From Paraburkholderia azotifigens (GTDB lineage: Bacteria > Pseudomonadota > Gammaproteobacteria > Burkholderiales > Burkholderiaceae): 64,000 bases of DNA. This document shows, piece after piece, positions 18,581 through 27,080 of this stretch. The stretch's first letter is position 1. Each line of letters begins with the position of its first letter. The position numbers were made by a program, and so were the translations under genes. Where the stretch lies: the NCBI RefSeq assembly GCF_007995085.1, contig NZ_VOQS01000005.1, positions 186,001 to 250,000 of the forward strand. The letters are read 5' to 3'. The notes beneath the pieces were generated by a model, which searched no databases, was not told the DNA's origin, and saw nothing but the letters and a program-made list of their open reading frames with translations.

Positions 18581-18795
18581 GCCGCCACCTTTGCCGAGCT
18601 GGAAGCCTGAAGGGCGTACAAAATACGCCCCGGCCTGTCGATAACCACTTCCGGATGGCGTCTGAGAAATGCGGACATCGAAGCGGGGACGGGCACGCCA
18701 GTCAGCCTTGCCCATTCATGGATCGACCACATTGCGCTGCTCGTGTCTGTACAGACCATCGAGGCGTTTGCCGCAATGACGAGACTGCCGACCAC
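18577..18795 (-). CDS. Small unknown protein upstream of the membrane protein
   Basis: Up to 72 residues from GTG 18795, or 60 from ATG 18759. The middle reads MWSIHEWARLTGVPVP, which looks like a short helical DNA-binding or partner-binding segment, followed by RRHPEVVIDRPGRILYAL. No family is recognised. The 4-bp overlap with the next gene is the main support for it being real. Confidence 0.4.
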   Translation of the reverse strand: MVGSLVIAANASMVCTDTSSAMWSIHEWARLTGVPVPASMSAFLRRHPEVVIDRPGRILYALQASSSAKVAA

Positions 18796-19050
18796 GGCAC
18801 CGATATAGAACGCTGCGGTTTTTCGGCGTGTAGCGCAGATTGGTTTGTCTTGGTTCGTCAGCGCAGGTTTGTTTGTGCCGGAGCAGATTTCGTTTGTCCC
18901 TCACCAACAGTTGGCAGTTGCGGTTCGCGTGGAAAAAGGTGTAGCCGTTATCAGAAAACCTGAACGCTCCGATCCGAATTACGCGTTTTTCTTACGCCAG
19001 ATAATCCTGCATAGTAGTCACACCACGATACCTGCGAGGCTGTGACTGCG

Positions 19051-19902
19051 ATGAACATGCGAACCGATCACTCATTGCTGGCCGATCCCCAGCTGAGTTT
19101 CGCGACTGTCGCATCGGGCATTTGCATTCCGTATGTCGAGCGCGGCGCGGGCGAGCCGGTCGTGTTCGTGCATGGTTCGCTCTGCGATTTCCGCTATTGG
19201 GACGCGCAGATCGCGCCGCTTTCCACGCACTTTCGCTGCATCGCGCCGAGCCTCAGCCACTATTGGCCGGCCGCCGAAGCGTGCATTCAGAACGAGTTCG
19301 GCTGGCAGGTTCACGTTGCCGAACTCGCGGAGTTCATCGTCGCAATGGATCTCGCACCCGTGCACCTGGTCGGGCATTCGCGCGGCGGATGCGTGGCATT
19401 CCAGCTCGCGCGCGACTATCCCCGCCTCGTCAAAACCTTGACGCTCGCCGATCCCGGCGGCCCGTTGCAACTGGATGGCATGGTCGAAGCGTCGTTGCCC
19501 TCGCCGATGAACGCTTTGCGCGCCAAAGTGGCGGGCATGATCGAGGAGGGCGTCATCGAGCCCGGACTCGAACTGTTCGTCGATTCGGTGAGCGCGCCGG
19601 GCGCATGGCGCAAGAGCACGGACGCCTTCCGCATGATGGCGATCGATAACGCGAGCACGCTGCCGAAGCAGTTTCGCGATCCGTTGCCGGCCTATTCGCG
19701 CGAAACGGCGGCAGACGTGACGTGCCGGACGCTGCTTATCGACGGGCAGAAGAGCCCGCGCATGTTCCGCAACAACGTGGATAGTCTGGAAGGCTGGATC
19801 TATCGCGCGGAGCGCGGCACGATTGCGGGCGCATCGCACGGCATGAATGTCGCGAACCCGGCTGCATTCAACCGGATGCTGCAGTCGTTCATCGACAACT
19901 GA
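19051..19902 (+). CDS. Alpha/beta hydrolase
   Basis: 283 residues with a complete alpha/beta-hydrolase layout: the oxyanion-hole HGSLCDFRYWD near residue 41, the nucleophile elbow GHSRGG near residue 108, and the catalytic histidine in ASHGMN near the C-terminus. GAGG lies 11 bases before ATG 19051; GTG 19042 is too close to it. Codon use is strongly GC-rich, unlike the genes to its left. It is likely cytoplasmic, hydrolysing a small ester or lactone; the substrate is unknown. Confidence 0.88.
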   Translation: MNMRTDHSLLADPQLSFATVASGICIPYVERGAGEPVVFVHGSLCDFRYWDAQIAPLSTHFRCIAPSLSHYWPAAEACIQNEFGWQVHVAELAEFIVAMDLAPVHLVGHSRGGCVAFQLARDYPRLVKTLTLADPGGPLQLDGMVEASLPSPMNALRAKVAGMIEEGVIEPGLELFVDSVSAPGAWRKSTDAFRMMAIDNASTLPKQFRDPLPAYSRETAADVTCRTLLIDGQKSPRMFRNNVDSLEGWIYRAERGTIAGASHGMNVANPAAFNRMLQSFIDN

Positions 19903-19918
19903 CGGCGAGCCTGGCGAC

Positions 19919-20434
19919 TCAGCCGAGCCGCAACACCATCTCGACTTCCTGATCCGCGTCGCCGTCGAATTCGTCGGCGCACGGCTCGTCTTCCACGGCC
20001 TCGAAGCCCGCCGACCGGTAGAGCGCAATCGCGCCCGCATTGTCGACGCCCGTATTGAGCGCGATCTGCGCGAGGCCCATCGCGCGCGCCTGCTCCACGG
20101 CGGCCGCAATCAGACTCCGCGCAATGCCGCTCCGCCGATGCTCCTGCACGACGAACAGGCCCCACAGAAATCCCTTCTGCTGCACGGGACGCAACGGATA
20201 TCGTCGCAGTCCCGCTACGGCGACGAGGCGGTCGCCGGCAAACGCGCCGAACACAACCTGGTTCGCCGTCGAACAGATGCGCGCTTCGATCTCGCCGATC
20301 GACCGTTTTTCTTCTTCGACGCGCGTCGACAGGAAAGACTCCGGGGCTTCGTCGATCGCACTCAGCCGCAGCGACGCGTAAGCGGGCGCATCGCTGGCGG
20401 CTAGCAGGCGAATGATTGGGCGGGCGGGTTCCAT
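19919..20434 (-). CDS. GNAT-family N-acetyltransferase
   Basis: 171 residues, the typical single-domain GNAT length. The acetyl-CoA-binding motif A is visible as VVQEHRRSGIARSLI (R/Q-x-x-G-x-A class), followed by LNTGVDNAGAIALYRSAGFE, the conserved end of the fold. It is convergent with the alpha/beta hydrolase. The acceptor is unknown; such proteins acetylate amines, amino acids or antibiotics. Confidence 0.88.
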   Translation of the reverse strand: MEPARPIIRLLAASDAPAYASLRLSAIDEAPESFLSTRVEEEKRSIGEIEARICSTANQVVFGAFAGDRLVAVAGLRRYPLRPVQQKGFLWGLFVVQEHRRSGIARSLIAAAVEQARAMGLAQIALNTGVDNAGAIALYRSAGFEAVEDEPCADEFDGDADQEVEMVLRLG

Positions 20435-20739
20435 CGCGCGATTTTAAGGCACGGATGTCAGCACGGCCTCGACCGGTCAAAATGCTTGATGATATACGTC
20501 GTCGTACAACTTGAAGGTACACAAAGCATCAGATAGCGGGTCAATCTGCAACGCGACTATGCGAGACATTTGCACCCAAGCTGCGTCCAGCCAATCCGCC
20601 AGGGTAAACGCCTGATTGCAAATATTGGTACAGCGCCTCAGTATGTCATCAGACAACCTATGAGCCGAGGTGCGCTTAGGCATCGTGGGTCGCGCAATCT
20701 TGCCGGCAGGACGCTGGTGCATAAGAGGGGAGACATTTC
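20435..20739. promoter_or_regulatory. Upstream region of the MFS gene with a GntR-like site
   Basis: About 305 bases without a supported gene. TCGTCGTACAA at 20499-20509 fits the FadR-subfamily GntR consensus T-N-G-T-N3-A-C-N-A, the regulator class that often controls sugar-acid uptake. No GntR gene lies in the window, so the match may be by chance. Confidence 0.3.
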
Positions 20740-22125
20740 ATGGCCAACGTTGTGCAAGGCGCAGCCGTCGCGCGGAGAACGCGAATCCGTTACGGGATCG
20801 TCGCGATGCTGTTTCTGGTCACGGCGATCAACTACGCGGACCGTGCGACGCTGTCGATGGCAGGCACTTCGATGGCGAAAGACCTCGGTCTCGATGCAGT
20901 GGCGATGGGCTTCATCTTTTCCGCGTTCGGCTGGTCGTATGTGATCGGCCAGTTGCCGGGCGGCTGGCTGCTCGACCGCTTCGGCTCGAAGCGCGTCTAC
21001 GCGGCCAGCATTTTCATCTGGTCGCTGTTCACGGTATTGCAGGGCACGGTCAGCTTTCTGAGTGTGTCGGTTGCGATTACGACGTTGTTCGCGCTGCGCT
21101 TTCTGGTAGGTCTGGCCGAAGCGCCGTCGTTCCCTGCCAATGGCCGAATCGTGGCATCGTGGTTTCCTGCCGCCGAACGCGGCACGGCATCGGCCATCTT
21201 CAACTCCGCGCAATACTTCGCGACCGTGCTGTTCGCGCCGATCATGGGCTGGGTCACGCACCGCTTCGGCTGGCCGTACGTGTTCTACTTCATGGGCGCC
21301 GTGGGTATCGTTACGAGCCTCGTCTGGATGAAGACGGTGCACAGCCCGAAGGATCATCCGCGCATCAGCCGCGCCGAACTCGACCATATCAAGGAAGGCG
21401 GCGCGCTCGTCGACATGGACGGGCCCAAAAAGGAGGGCGCCGCGCTTGAACCATCTGTACCGGCATCCGCGCAGGCAACGACGGCGCAAAGCGCGAACGA
21501 AGCGCCGAAGTGGTCATACGTCAAGCAGCTGCTGAGCAACCGGATGCTGCTCGGCGTGTATATCGGCCAGTACTGCATCACGACGCTCACGTATTTCTTC
21601 CTGACCTGGTTCCCGGTGTACCTCGTCAAGGAGCGCGGCATGTCCATTCTCAATGCGGGCTTCGTGGCCGCGTTGCCTGCGGTGTGCGGCTTCATCGGCG
21701 GTGTGCTCGGCGGCATCTTCTCCGACTTCCTGATCCGCAAGGGCTGTTCGCTGACGGTGGCGCGCAAGGTGCCCATCGTCGTCGGCATGCTGCTGTCGAC
21801 CAGCATGATCGCGTGCAACTATGTGGATTCGTCGGCCGTCGTCGTCGCGATCATGGCCTTCGCATTCTTCGGCAAGGGTCTGGGCGCGCTCGGCTGGGCG
21901 GTGGTCGCGGATACGTCGCCGAAGCAGATCGCCGGTCTGAGCGGCGGCATGTTCAACACGTTCGGCAACATCGCCGCCATCACGACGCCTATCATCATCG
22001 GTTATATCGTCAAGGCGACGGGCTCGTTCAGCGGCGCACTCGTGTTCGTGGCCTGCAATGCGCTGATCGCGGTCGTCAGCTACCTGCTGATCGTCGGCGA
22101 GATCAAGCGCGTTGAATTGAAGTAA
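20740..22125 (+). CDS. MFS transporter, glucarate/galactarate (GudP-like) type
   Basis: A 461-residue, 12-helix ACS-family carrier. The helix-1 motif AINYADRATLSMAG, the QLPGGWLLDRFGSKR motif after helix 2 and the FPANGRIVASWFP segment resemble hexarate transporters such as GudP and GarP. A long alanine-rich hydrophilic loop separates the two halves. GGGGAG precedes ATG 20740. The gene is alone and followed by a strong terminator, so its catabolic enzymes lie elsewhere. Sugar-acid uptake is inferred from family resemblance. Confidence 0.9.
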   Translation: MANVVQGAAVARRTRIRYGIVAMLFLVTAINYADRATLSMAGTSMAKDLGLDAVAMGFIFSAFGWSYVIGQLPGGWLLDRFGSKRVYAASIFIWSLFTVLQGTVSFLSVSVAITTLFALRFLVGLAEAPSFPANGRIVASWFPAAERGTASAIFNSAQYFATVLFAPIMGWVTHRFGWPYVFYFMGAVGIVTSLVWMKTVHSPKDHPRISRAELDHIKEGGALVDMDGPKKEGAALEPSVPASAQATTAQSANEAPKWSYVKQLLSNRMLLGVYIGQYCITTLTYFFLTWFPVYLVKERGMSILNAGFVAALPAVCGFIGGVLGGIFSDFLIRKGCSLTVARKVPIVVGMLLSTSMIACNYVDSSAVVVAIMAFAFFGKGLGALGWAVVADTSPKQIAGLSGGMFNTFGNIAAITTPIIIGYIVKATGSFSGALVFVACNALIAVVSYLLIVGEIKRVELK

Positions 22126-22136
22126 GTCAGTCTGCA

Positions 22137-22185
22137 ATGCCCGCTGCTGCACGCGATACGAATCTGGTGCGCAGCGGGCATTTTT
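22137..22185 (+). terminator. Rho-independent terminator after the MFS gene
   Basis: ATGCCCGCTGC (22137-22147) pairs perfectly with GCAGCGGGCAT (22171-22181), followed by five T (22181-22185). The 23-base loop is longer than usual. It also serves as a barrier for the convergent GNAT gene. Confidence 0.8.
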
Positions 22186-22194
22186 ATCGGCACC

Positions 22195-23064
22195 TCACCA
22201 CACCGCCTGACTCGTAATCGCAAACTGCTTCAGTTGCGCATCGGCGGGAAGCGGTCCATTGCGCACCATTCTTTCGATGCTGTCCACATGCGGCAGTCCC
22301 AGCCCTTCGAGCCACGAAGAAAGGCCGAACGCGGCAGGCGTATCGATCCGCACGAACATCCCCGCATTCAATGCGAGCCAGTGGCTGATCAACGCTTTCG
22401 CACGGCTTTCACCGGGCGAGTCGGGCGCGATGACGGGGCCGATCACGTGACCATCGCCGAAGCGCCTGAAGAGCGCGAAGCCGATCAGTTCGCCGTCGCG
22501 ATCGAGCGCGATGCCGCTCGCGATATCGAGCAGCGCCGGCAACAGATCGCGGCGGTCCAGCCCGCTCGCGCGCGAGGCCAGTTCGACGAGACGCGGCGCG
22601 TCATTGACACCGAGCGGGCGCAGCCGTTCGCCCGGCGGCAACGACACGAGCGGCGGCTGAAACGCGGCGCCCTGATGCTGATGAATCGTGCCGATGCTAT
22701 GAAAGCCGAGCTTCTCGCAGAGCGGCTCGCCGGCCGGGCTCGCGTGAATCAGCAGCGTGCGCGGACCGAGTTCGTCGATCAGCAGTTCGAGCAGCTTGCG
22801 TCCTATGCCGCGCCCTTGCCGTTCGGGCGCGACGATCACCATGCCGAGCGTCGCGGCTTCGCGTCCGAAGCGCCAGGACAGCGCGGTGCCGATCACGCCG
22901 CTCGCGTCCTGGGCGACGAAGCCTTGCCCTGTGCGCGCCGCGAAGCGCCAGTCGTCGGGACGATGCCGCCATCTGACCGCGCTCGAAAGCGCATGCGCTG
23001 CCGCGATGTCATCGGAGGTGAAAGGGCGGTAGTCGATCATGCCGTTCTTGTTTGGGTCGGACAC
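22195..23064 (-). CDS. Two-domain GNAT acetyltransferase
   Basis: 289 residues. The N-terminal GNAT domain shows VIVAPERQGRGIGRKLLELL (the Q-x-x-G-x-G acetyl-CoA loop) and EKLGFHSIGTIHQHQG. The C-terminal half resembles the second domain of two-domain GNATs. GTG 23064 is preferred because GAGGAGG lies five bases upstream; ATG 23040 has no such site. It is a close full-length paralogue of the protein at 55927-56811. Its neighbour is an aldehyde dehydrogenase. The substrate is unknown. Confidence 0.87.
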   Translation of the reverse strand: MSDPNKNGMIDYRPFTSDDIAAAHALSSAVRWRHRPDDWRFAARTGQGFVAQDASGVIGTALSWRFGREAATLGMVIVAPERQGRGIGRKLLELLIDELGPRTLLIHASPAGEPLCEKLGFHSIGTIHQHQGAAFQPPLVSLPPGERLRPLGVNDAPRLVELASRASGLDRRDLLPALLDIASGIALDRDGELIGFALFRRFGDGHVIGPVIAPDSPGESRAKALISHWLALNAGMFVRIDTPAAFGLSSWLEGLGLPHVDSIERMVRNGPLPADAQLKQFAITSQAVW

Positions 23065-23302
23065 GCCGGCCTCCTCGTTCTGAAGACACATACCGTGACT
23101 CTCGCACCGTATCGCGTGCGTGACTAGGACGATCCTTCTATCGCGCCTGCGCACGCCAACGCGAGCGTGATGCGCTGCAAAACGCGGCGTTCGGGCGGCG
23201 ATAACGCTTCGATTGTGCTGTGTGCGCATTTTTGTCGGTGAAATATGCGGCGGCCGCGAGCCTACGATTTCAAGCATCGAAGGCAATCGAGGACTCACGC
23301 AA

Positions 23303-24781
23303 ATGGACCGGTTCGATCCACTCACGATCAACGTGCGCAGCGGACATTTCATCGGCGGCGAATATGTCGATCCACAGGGACCGCGCATCGAGGTCGCGCG
23401 TCCGTCCGATGGCGTCGTCTACACGTCGGTGCCCATCGCAGATGCGGCGATGATCGACCGCGCAGTGCAAAACGCATGGACGGCGTTCCGCACGAGCGGC
23501 TGGGCGCGCAGCGCGCCGCGCGAGCGCGCCCGCGTGCTGCGGCGCTTCGCCGATCTCGTCGCCGCCGATGCACACAATCTCGCGCCGCTCGAAGCGCTCG
23601 GCTCGACGCGCCCTGTTCGCGACGCTTTCAACTGGGACGTGCCGTTCACGGCGGAAGGCATCCGCTTCTATGCGGAATTCGCCGACAAGATTGGCGGCGA
23701 CGTGGCCGCGACCGATCACGATCATCTCGGCATGACGATCGCCGAACCGTACGGCGTGATCGGCGCGATCGCGCCGTGGAATTTCCCGCTCGTGATGGCG
23801 TCGTGGAAGATCGCGCCCGCGCTCGCGGCGGGCAACGCCGTCGTGCTGAAGCCTTCGGAGATGACGCCGCTTTCCGTGCTGCGCCTCGCCGAACTTGCCG
23901 TCGAAGCGGGCGTGCCGCCCGGCATCTTCAACGTCGTGCAAGGCGACGGCCGCACGACGGGCGACGCGCTCGTGCGCCATCCGCGTATCGCGAAGGTGAC
24001 GTTCACCGGCTCGACGCGCACGGGCGCGGCCATCATGACCGCGTGCGCCGAAACAGGCACGAAGCCCGTCACGCTCGAACTGGGCGGCAAGAGTCCGCAG
24101 ATCGTTTTCGCCGACGCACCGCGTCTCGACGATGTCGCGCGCCGCATTGCGGGCGCGATCACGGGCAACGCGGGACAGGTGTGCGTCGCGGGTTCGCGGC
24201 TGCTGGTCGAACGGGGCATCGCGGAGGACCTGGCGGAGCGTATCCGGCGCATCTTCAGCGAGGCCAAAGCGGGTGCGACGTGGTCACCCGATACGACGCT
24301 TGCGCCGATCATCTCCGAGCCGCAGGCGGCGCGTATCGAGGCCATCGTCGGGCGCAGCGTCGCGAGCGGCGCGACGCTGCGCTGCGGTGGCCGGCGCGCG
24401 GACGCGGCGACGCCGGGCGCCTTCTATATGCCCACGCTGCTCACGGACGTCACGCCGCACACCGATGCCGTGCGCGAGGAAATCTTCGGCCCTGTGCTGA
24501 CCTTGCAGACCTTCGACACGGAGGACGAAGCGCTCGCACTCGCCGCGCATCCCGACTACGGGCTTGCAGCGGGCGTGCATACGGCCGATCTGGGCCGCGC
24601 GCTGCGCATGGTGCGCGGCGTCGAGACGGGCACGGTGTGGGTGAACCGCTACGGACGCACCAGCGATTTCACGATCCCGACGGGCGGCTACAAGCGTTCG
24701 GGGATCGGCAAGGATCTCGGACGGCAGGCTTACGAAGCGAATCTGCGCTTCAAGAGCGTGCTGATCGACGCTCGCGTCTGA
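23303..24781 (+). CDS. Aldehyde dehydrogenase family protein
   Basis: 492 residues, standard NAD(P)-dependent aldehyde dehydrogenase length. Seen: APWNFP, the FTGSTRTG nucleotide loop, ELGGKSPQ with the general-base glutamate, GNAGQVCVAGSR with the catalytic cysteine, and EIFGPVL. ATG 23303 fits the family N-terminus, with GAGG ten bases upstream. It leads toward the HAD/FAD-oxidase/ABC cluster and may oxidise the aldehyde released by one of the FAD amine oxidases. The exact aldehyde cannot be deduced. Confidence 0.92.
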   Translation: MDRFDPLTINVRSGHFIGGEYVDPQGPRIEVARPSDGVVYTSVPIADAAMIDRAVQNAWTAFRTSGWARSAPRERARVLRRFADLVAADAHNLAPLEALGSTRPVRDAFNWDVPFTAEGIRFYAEFADKIGGDVAATDHDHLGMTIAEPYGVIGAIAPWNFPLVMASWKIAPALAAGNAVVLKPSEMTPLSVLRLAELAVEAGVPPGIFNVVQGDGRTTGDALVRHPRIAKVTFTGSTRTGAAIMTACAETGTKPVTLELGGKSPQIVFADAPRLDDVARRIAGAITGNAGQVCVAGSRLLVERGIAEDLAERIRRIFSEAKAGATWSPDTTLAPIISEPQAARIEAIVGRSVASGATLRCGGRRADAATPGAFYMPTLLTDVTPHTDAVREEIFGPVLTLQTFDTEDEALALAAHPDYGLAAGVHTADLGRALRMVRGVETGTVWVNRYGRTSDFTIPTGGYKRSGIGKDLGRQAYEANLRFKSVLIDARV

Positions 24782-24997
24782 CAAATGCAAGGCGACGGAC
24801 AGCGACGCGATAGCCATGAAAACGCCGCCGCATAGTCTGCTGCCGATGCCCCTCAAAACGCGTGGTTTGTATCGCGCGAGCCACTCGAATCAGCGACATC
24901 CGTACTTTTTGCACTGTTTAAATTTTCCGCAGGGATGCGTTTTCCTGTTCCGCCACTGAACTCCGCCTGAGTTCACAACAACGATAGGACTGACACC

Positions 24998-25666
24998 ATG
25001 ATCGATTTCGAGCCGAAGTACATCACGTTCGACTGCTACGGCACGCTGACGAAGTTCCGCATGGCCGACATGGCCCGCGAGATGTACGGCGACCGCCTGC
25101 ACGGCGCCGAGCTGGAGCAATTCGTCGCGTTCTTCTCGGGCTATCGCCGCGATGAAGTGCTCGGCGCATGGAAGCCGTATCGCGACGTGATCGTCAATGC
25201 CGTGCGCCGCACCTGCAAGCGCATGAACGTCGAGTTCAATGAAGCGGAAGCTGAAAAGTTCTATCTGGCCGTGCCGACGTGGGGTCCGCATCCCGACGTG
25301 CCGGAAGGCCTGTCGCGTCTCGCGAAGAAGTACAAGCTCGTGATTCTGTCGAACGCGTCGAACGATCAGATCCAGAGCAACGTCGACAAGCTCGGCGCGC
25401 CGTTCCATCGCGTGTTCACGGCACAGCAGGCGCAATCGTACAAGCCGCGCATGCAGGGCTTCGAGTACATGTTCGACCAGCTCAACTGCAATCCGGGCGA
25501 CGTGCTGCACGTGTCGTCGAGCCTGCGCTACGACCTGATGACGGCGCACGACATGGGCATCAGGCACAAGGCCTTCGTCAAGCGCGGCCACGAGCCCGGC
25601 ACGCCGTACTACGAGTACTACGAAGTCGACACGATCGGCGACCTCGCGACGAAGCTCGGCCTCTGA
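24998..25666 (+). CDS. Haloacid dehalogenase, type II
   Basis: 222 residues of the L-2-haloacid dehalogenase branch of the HAD superfamily. The nucleophile is Asp12 (ITFDCYGTL); motif II is ILSNAS, the lysine motif is QSYKPR, and SSSLRYD carries the last acidic residue. These enzymes hydrolyse 2-haloacids, but many genome relatives beside FAD oxidases have unknown substrates. It is first in a set with the FAD oxidase and ABC transporter. A HAD-FAD oxidase pair of the same layout recurs at 38734-40775. Confidence 0.9.
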   Translation: MIDFEPKYITFDCYGTLTKFRMADMAREMYGDRLHGAELEQFVAFFSGYRRDEVLGAWKPYRDVIVNAVRRTCKRMNVEFNEAEAEKFYLAVPTWGPHPDVPEGLSRLAKKYKLVILSNASNDQIQSNVDKLGAPFHRVFTAQQAQSYKPRMQGFEYMFDQLNCNPGDVLHVSSSLRYDLMTAHDMGIRHKAFVKRGHEPGTPYYEYYEVDTIGDLATKLGL

Positions 25667-25727
25667 TCCGCGAACGCCGCGCATGCCACGCACGCTACAC
25701 GCGTCGTCACCCCCGCAAGGACACACG

Positions 25728-27002
25728 ATGAAACTCGACTCCTACTGGCTCGACACCGCGCCCGCCGGCATGCCGGCGAGCGAAGGGCCCGTCGAAGGCC
25801 ATGTCGACGTGGCCGTGATCGGCGGCGGCTTCACCGGCTTGTCTGCGGCGCTCGCGCTCGGCAAACGAGGCGCGTCGGTGACGGTGCTCGATGCGGGGCG
25901 CATCGGCGGCGGCGCGTCGGGACGCAACGGCGGCCAGTGCAACACGGGCGTCGCGCAGGACTATGCGGCGCTGCGCGAGCAACTGGGCGTCGAACGTGCG
26001 CAGGGCTGTTATCGCGCGTATGCCGCTGCCGTCGATACCGTTGAGCGGCTGATCCGCGAAGAACAGATCGACTGCGACTATCTCGCGTCGGGCAAGCTGA
26101 AGCTCGCCGCGAAGCCGCATCATCTGGCACATCTCGAACAGACGGCGGAACTGATTCGCCGCGAAGTCGATCCCGATGTCGAGATCATTGCGCGCGAGCG
26201 CATTCGCAGCGAAGTCGAATCGGACAGCTTCTTTGGCGGCCTGCTGCAAAAGCGCGGCGGCCAGATGCATATGGGCAAATTCGCGGCGGGGTTAGCGAAC
26301 GCGGCCGTGCGCAACGGCGCGCGCCTGTTCGAACACGCCGCCGTCACGTCGATCGAGAAGGATCGCGGCGCGTACCGGATCGAATCGGCGCGCGGCACGC
26401 TGCGCGCGCATCAGGTGCTGATCGCGACGGGGCCGTCGCGGCATGGGCCGTTCGGCTGGTATCGGCGCAGGCTTGCACCCGTCGGCTCGTTCATCGTCGT
26501 GACGGAGCCGTTGCCTGCGGAGCAGCTCGCGCGTCTCCTGCCGATGCGCCGCTCGTATACGACGAGCCGCCTGATGCACAACTATTTCCGCGTGACGCCC
26601 GACTCGCGTCTGCTGTTCGGCGGACGCGCGCGCTTCACGGCGTCCGAGCAGCCGTCCGATGCGAAGAGCGGACACATTCTGCAAGCGAATCTCGCGCAGA
26701 CCTTCCCGGGTCTCGCGGCTGCGCGCATCGACTATTGCTGGGGCGGACTCGTCGACATCACGGCCGACCGCCTGCCGCGAGCCGGGCAGCACGACGGCAT
26801 CTATTTCTCGATGGGCTATAGCGGCCACGGCACGCAGATGTCGACGCATATGGGCCAGGTGATGGCCGAGGTGATCGGCGGCAATGCAGGCGCGAACCCC
26901 TGGCGCGATTTCGACTGGCCCGCGATTCCGGGGCACACGGGCAAGCCATGGTTCCTGCCGCTCGTCGGCGCGTACTACCAGATCAAAGACGTTTTCTATT
27001 GA
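25728..27002 (+). CDS. FAD-dependent oxidoreductase (DadA/DAO family)
   Basis: 424 residues. The dinucleotide-binding motif VAVIGGGFTGLSAA lies near residue 25, GGGASGRNGGQCNTG follows, and the C-terminal YSGHGTQMS closes the FAD site. Proteins of this branch (PuuB/OrdL-like) oxidise secondary or primary amines, releasing an aldehyde. AAGG precedes ATG 25728. It follows the HAD gene and precedes the Dpp-type transporter genes, so it may act on the imported compound. The substrate is not identified. Confidence 0.9.
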   Translation: MKLDSYWLDTAPAGMPASEGPVEGHVDVAVIGGGFTGLSAALALGKRGASVTVLDAGRIGGGASGRNGGQCNTGVAQDYAALREQLGVERAQGCYRAYAAAVDTVERLIREEQIDCDYLASGKLKLAAKPHHLAHLEQTAELIRREVDPDVEIIARERIRSEVESDSFFGGLLQKRGGQMHMGKFAAGLANAAVRNGARLFEHAAVTSIEKDRGAYRIESARGTLRAHQVLIATGPSRHGPFGWYRRRLAPVGSFIVVTEPLPAEQLARLLPMRRSYTTSRLMHNYFRVTPDSRLLFGGRARFTASEQPSDAKSGHILQANLAQTFPGLAAARIDYCWGGLVDITADRLPRAGQHDGIYFSMGYSGHGTQMSTHMGQVMAEVIGGNAGANPWRDFDWPAIPGHTGKPWFLPLVGAYYQIKDVFY

Positions 27003-27080
27003 CGTTGCTTTTACGTTGTTTCCACACAGACAGCCCGAAGCTGCCGAATTTCCCCAAGACCATCTGACGCGGAGAGTTTC

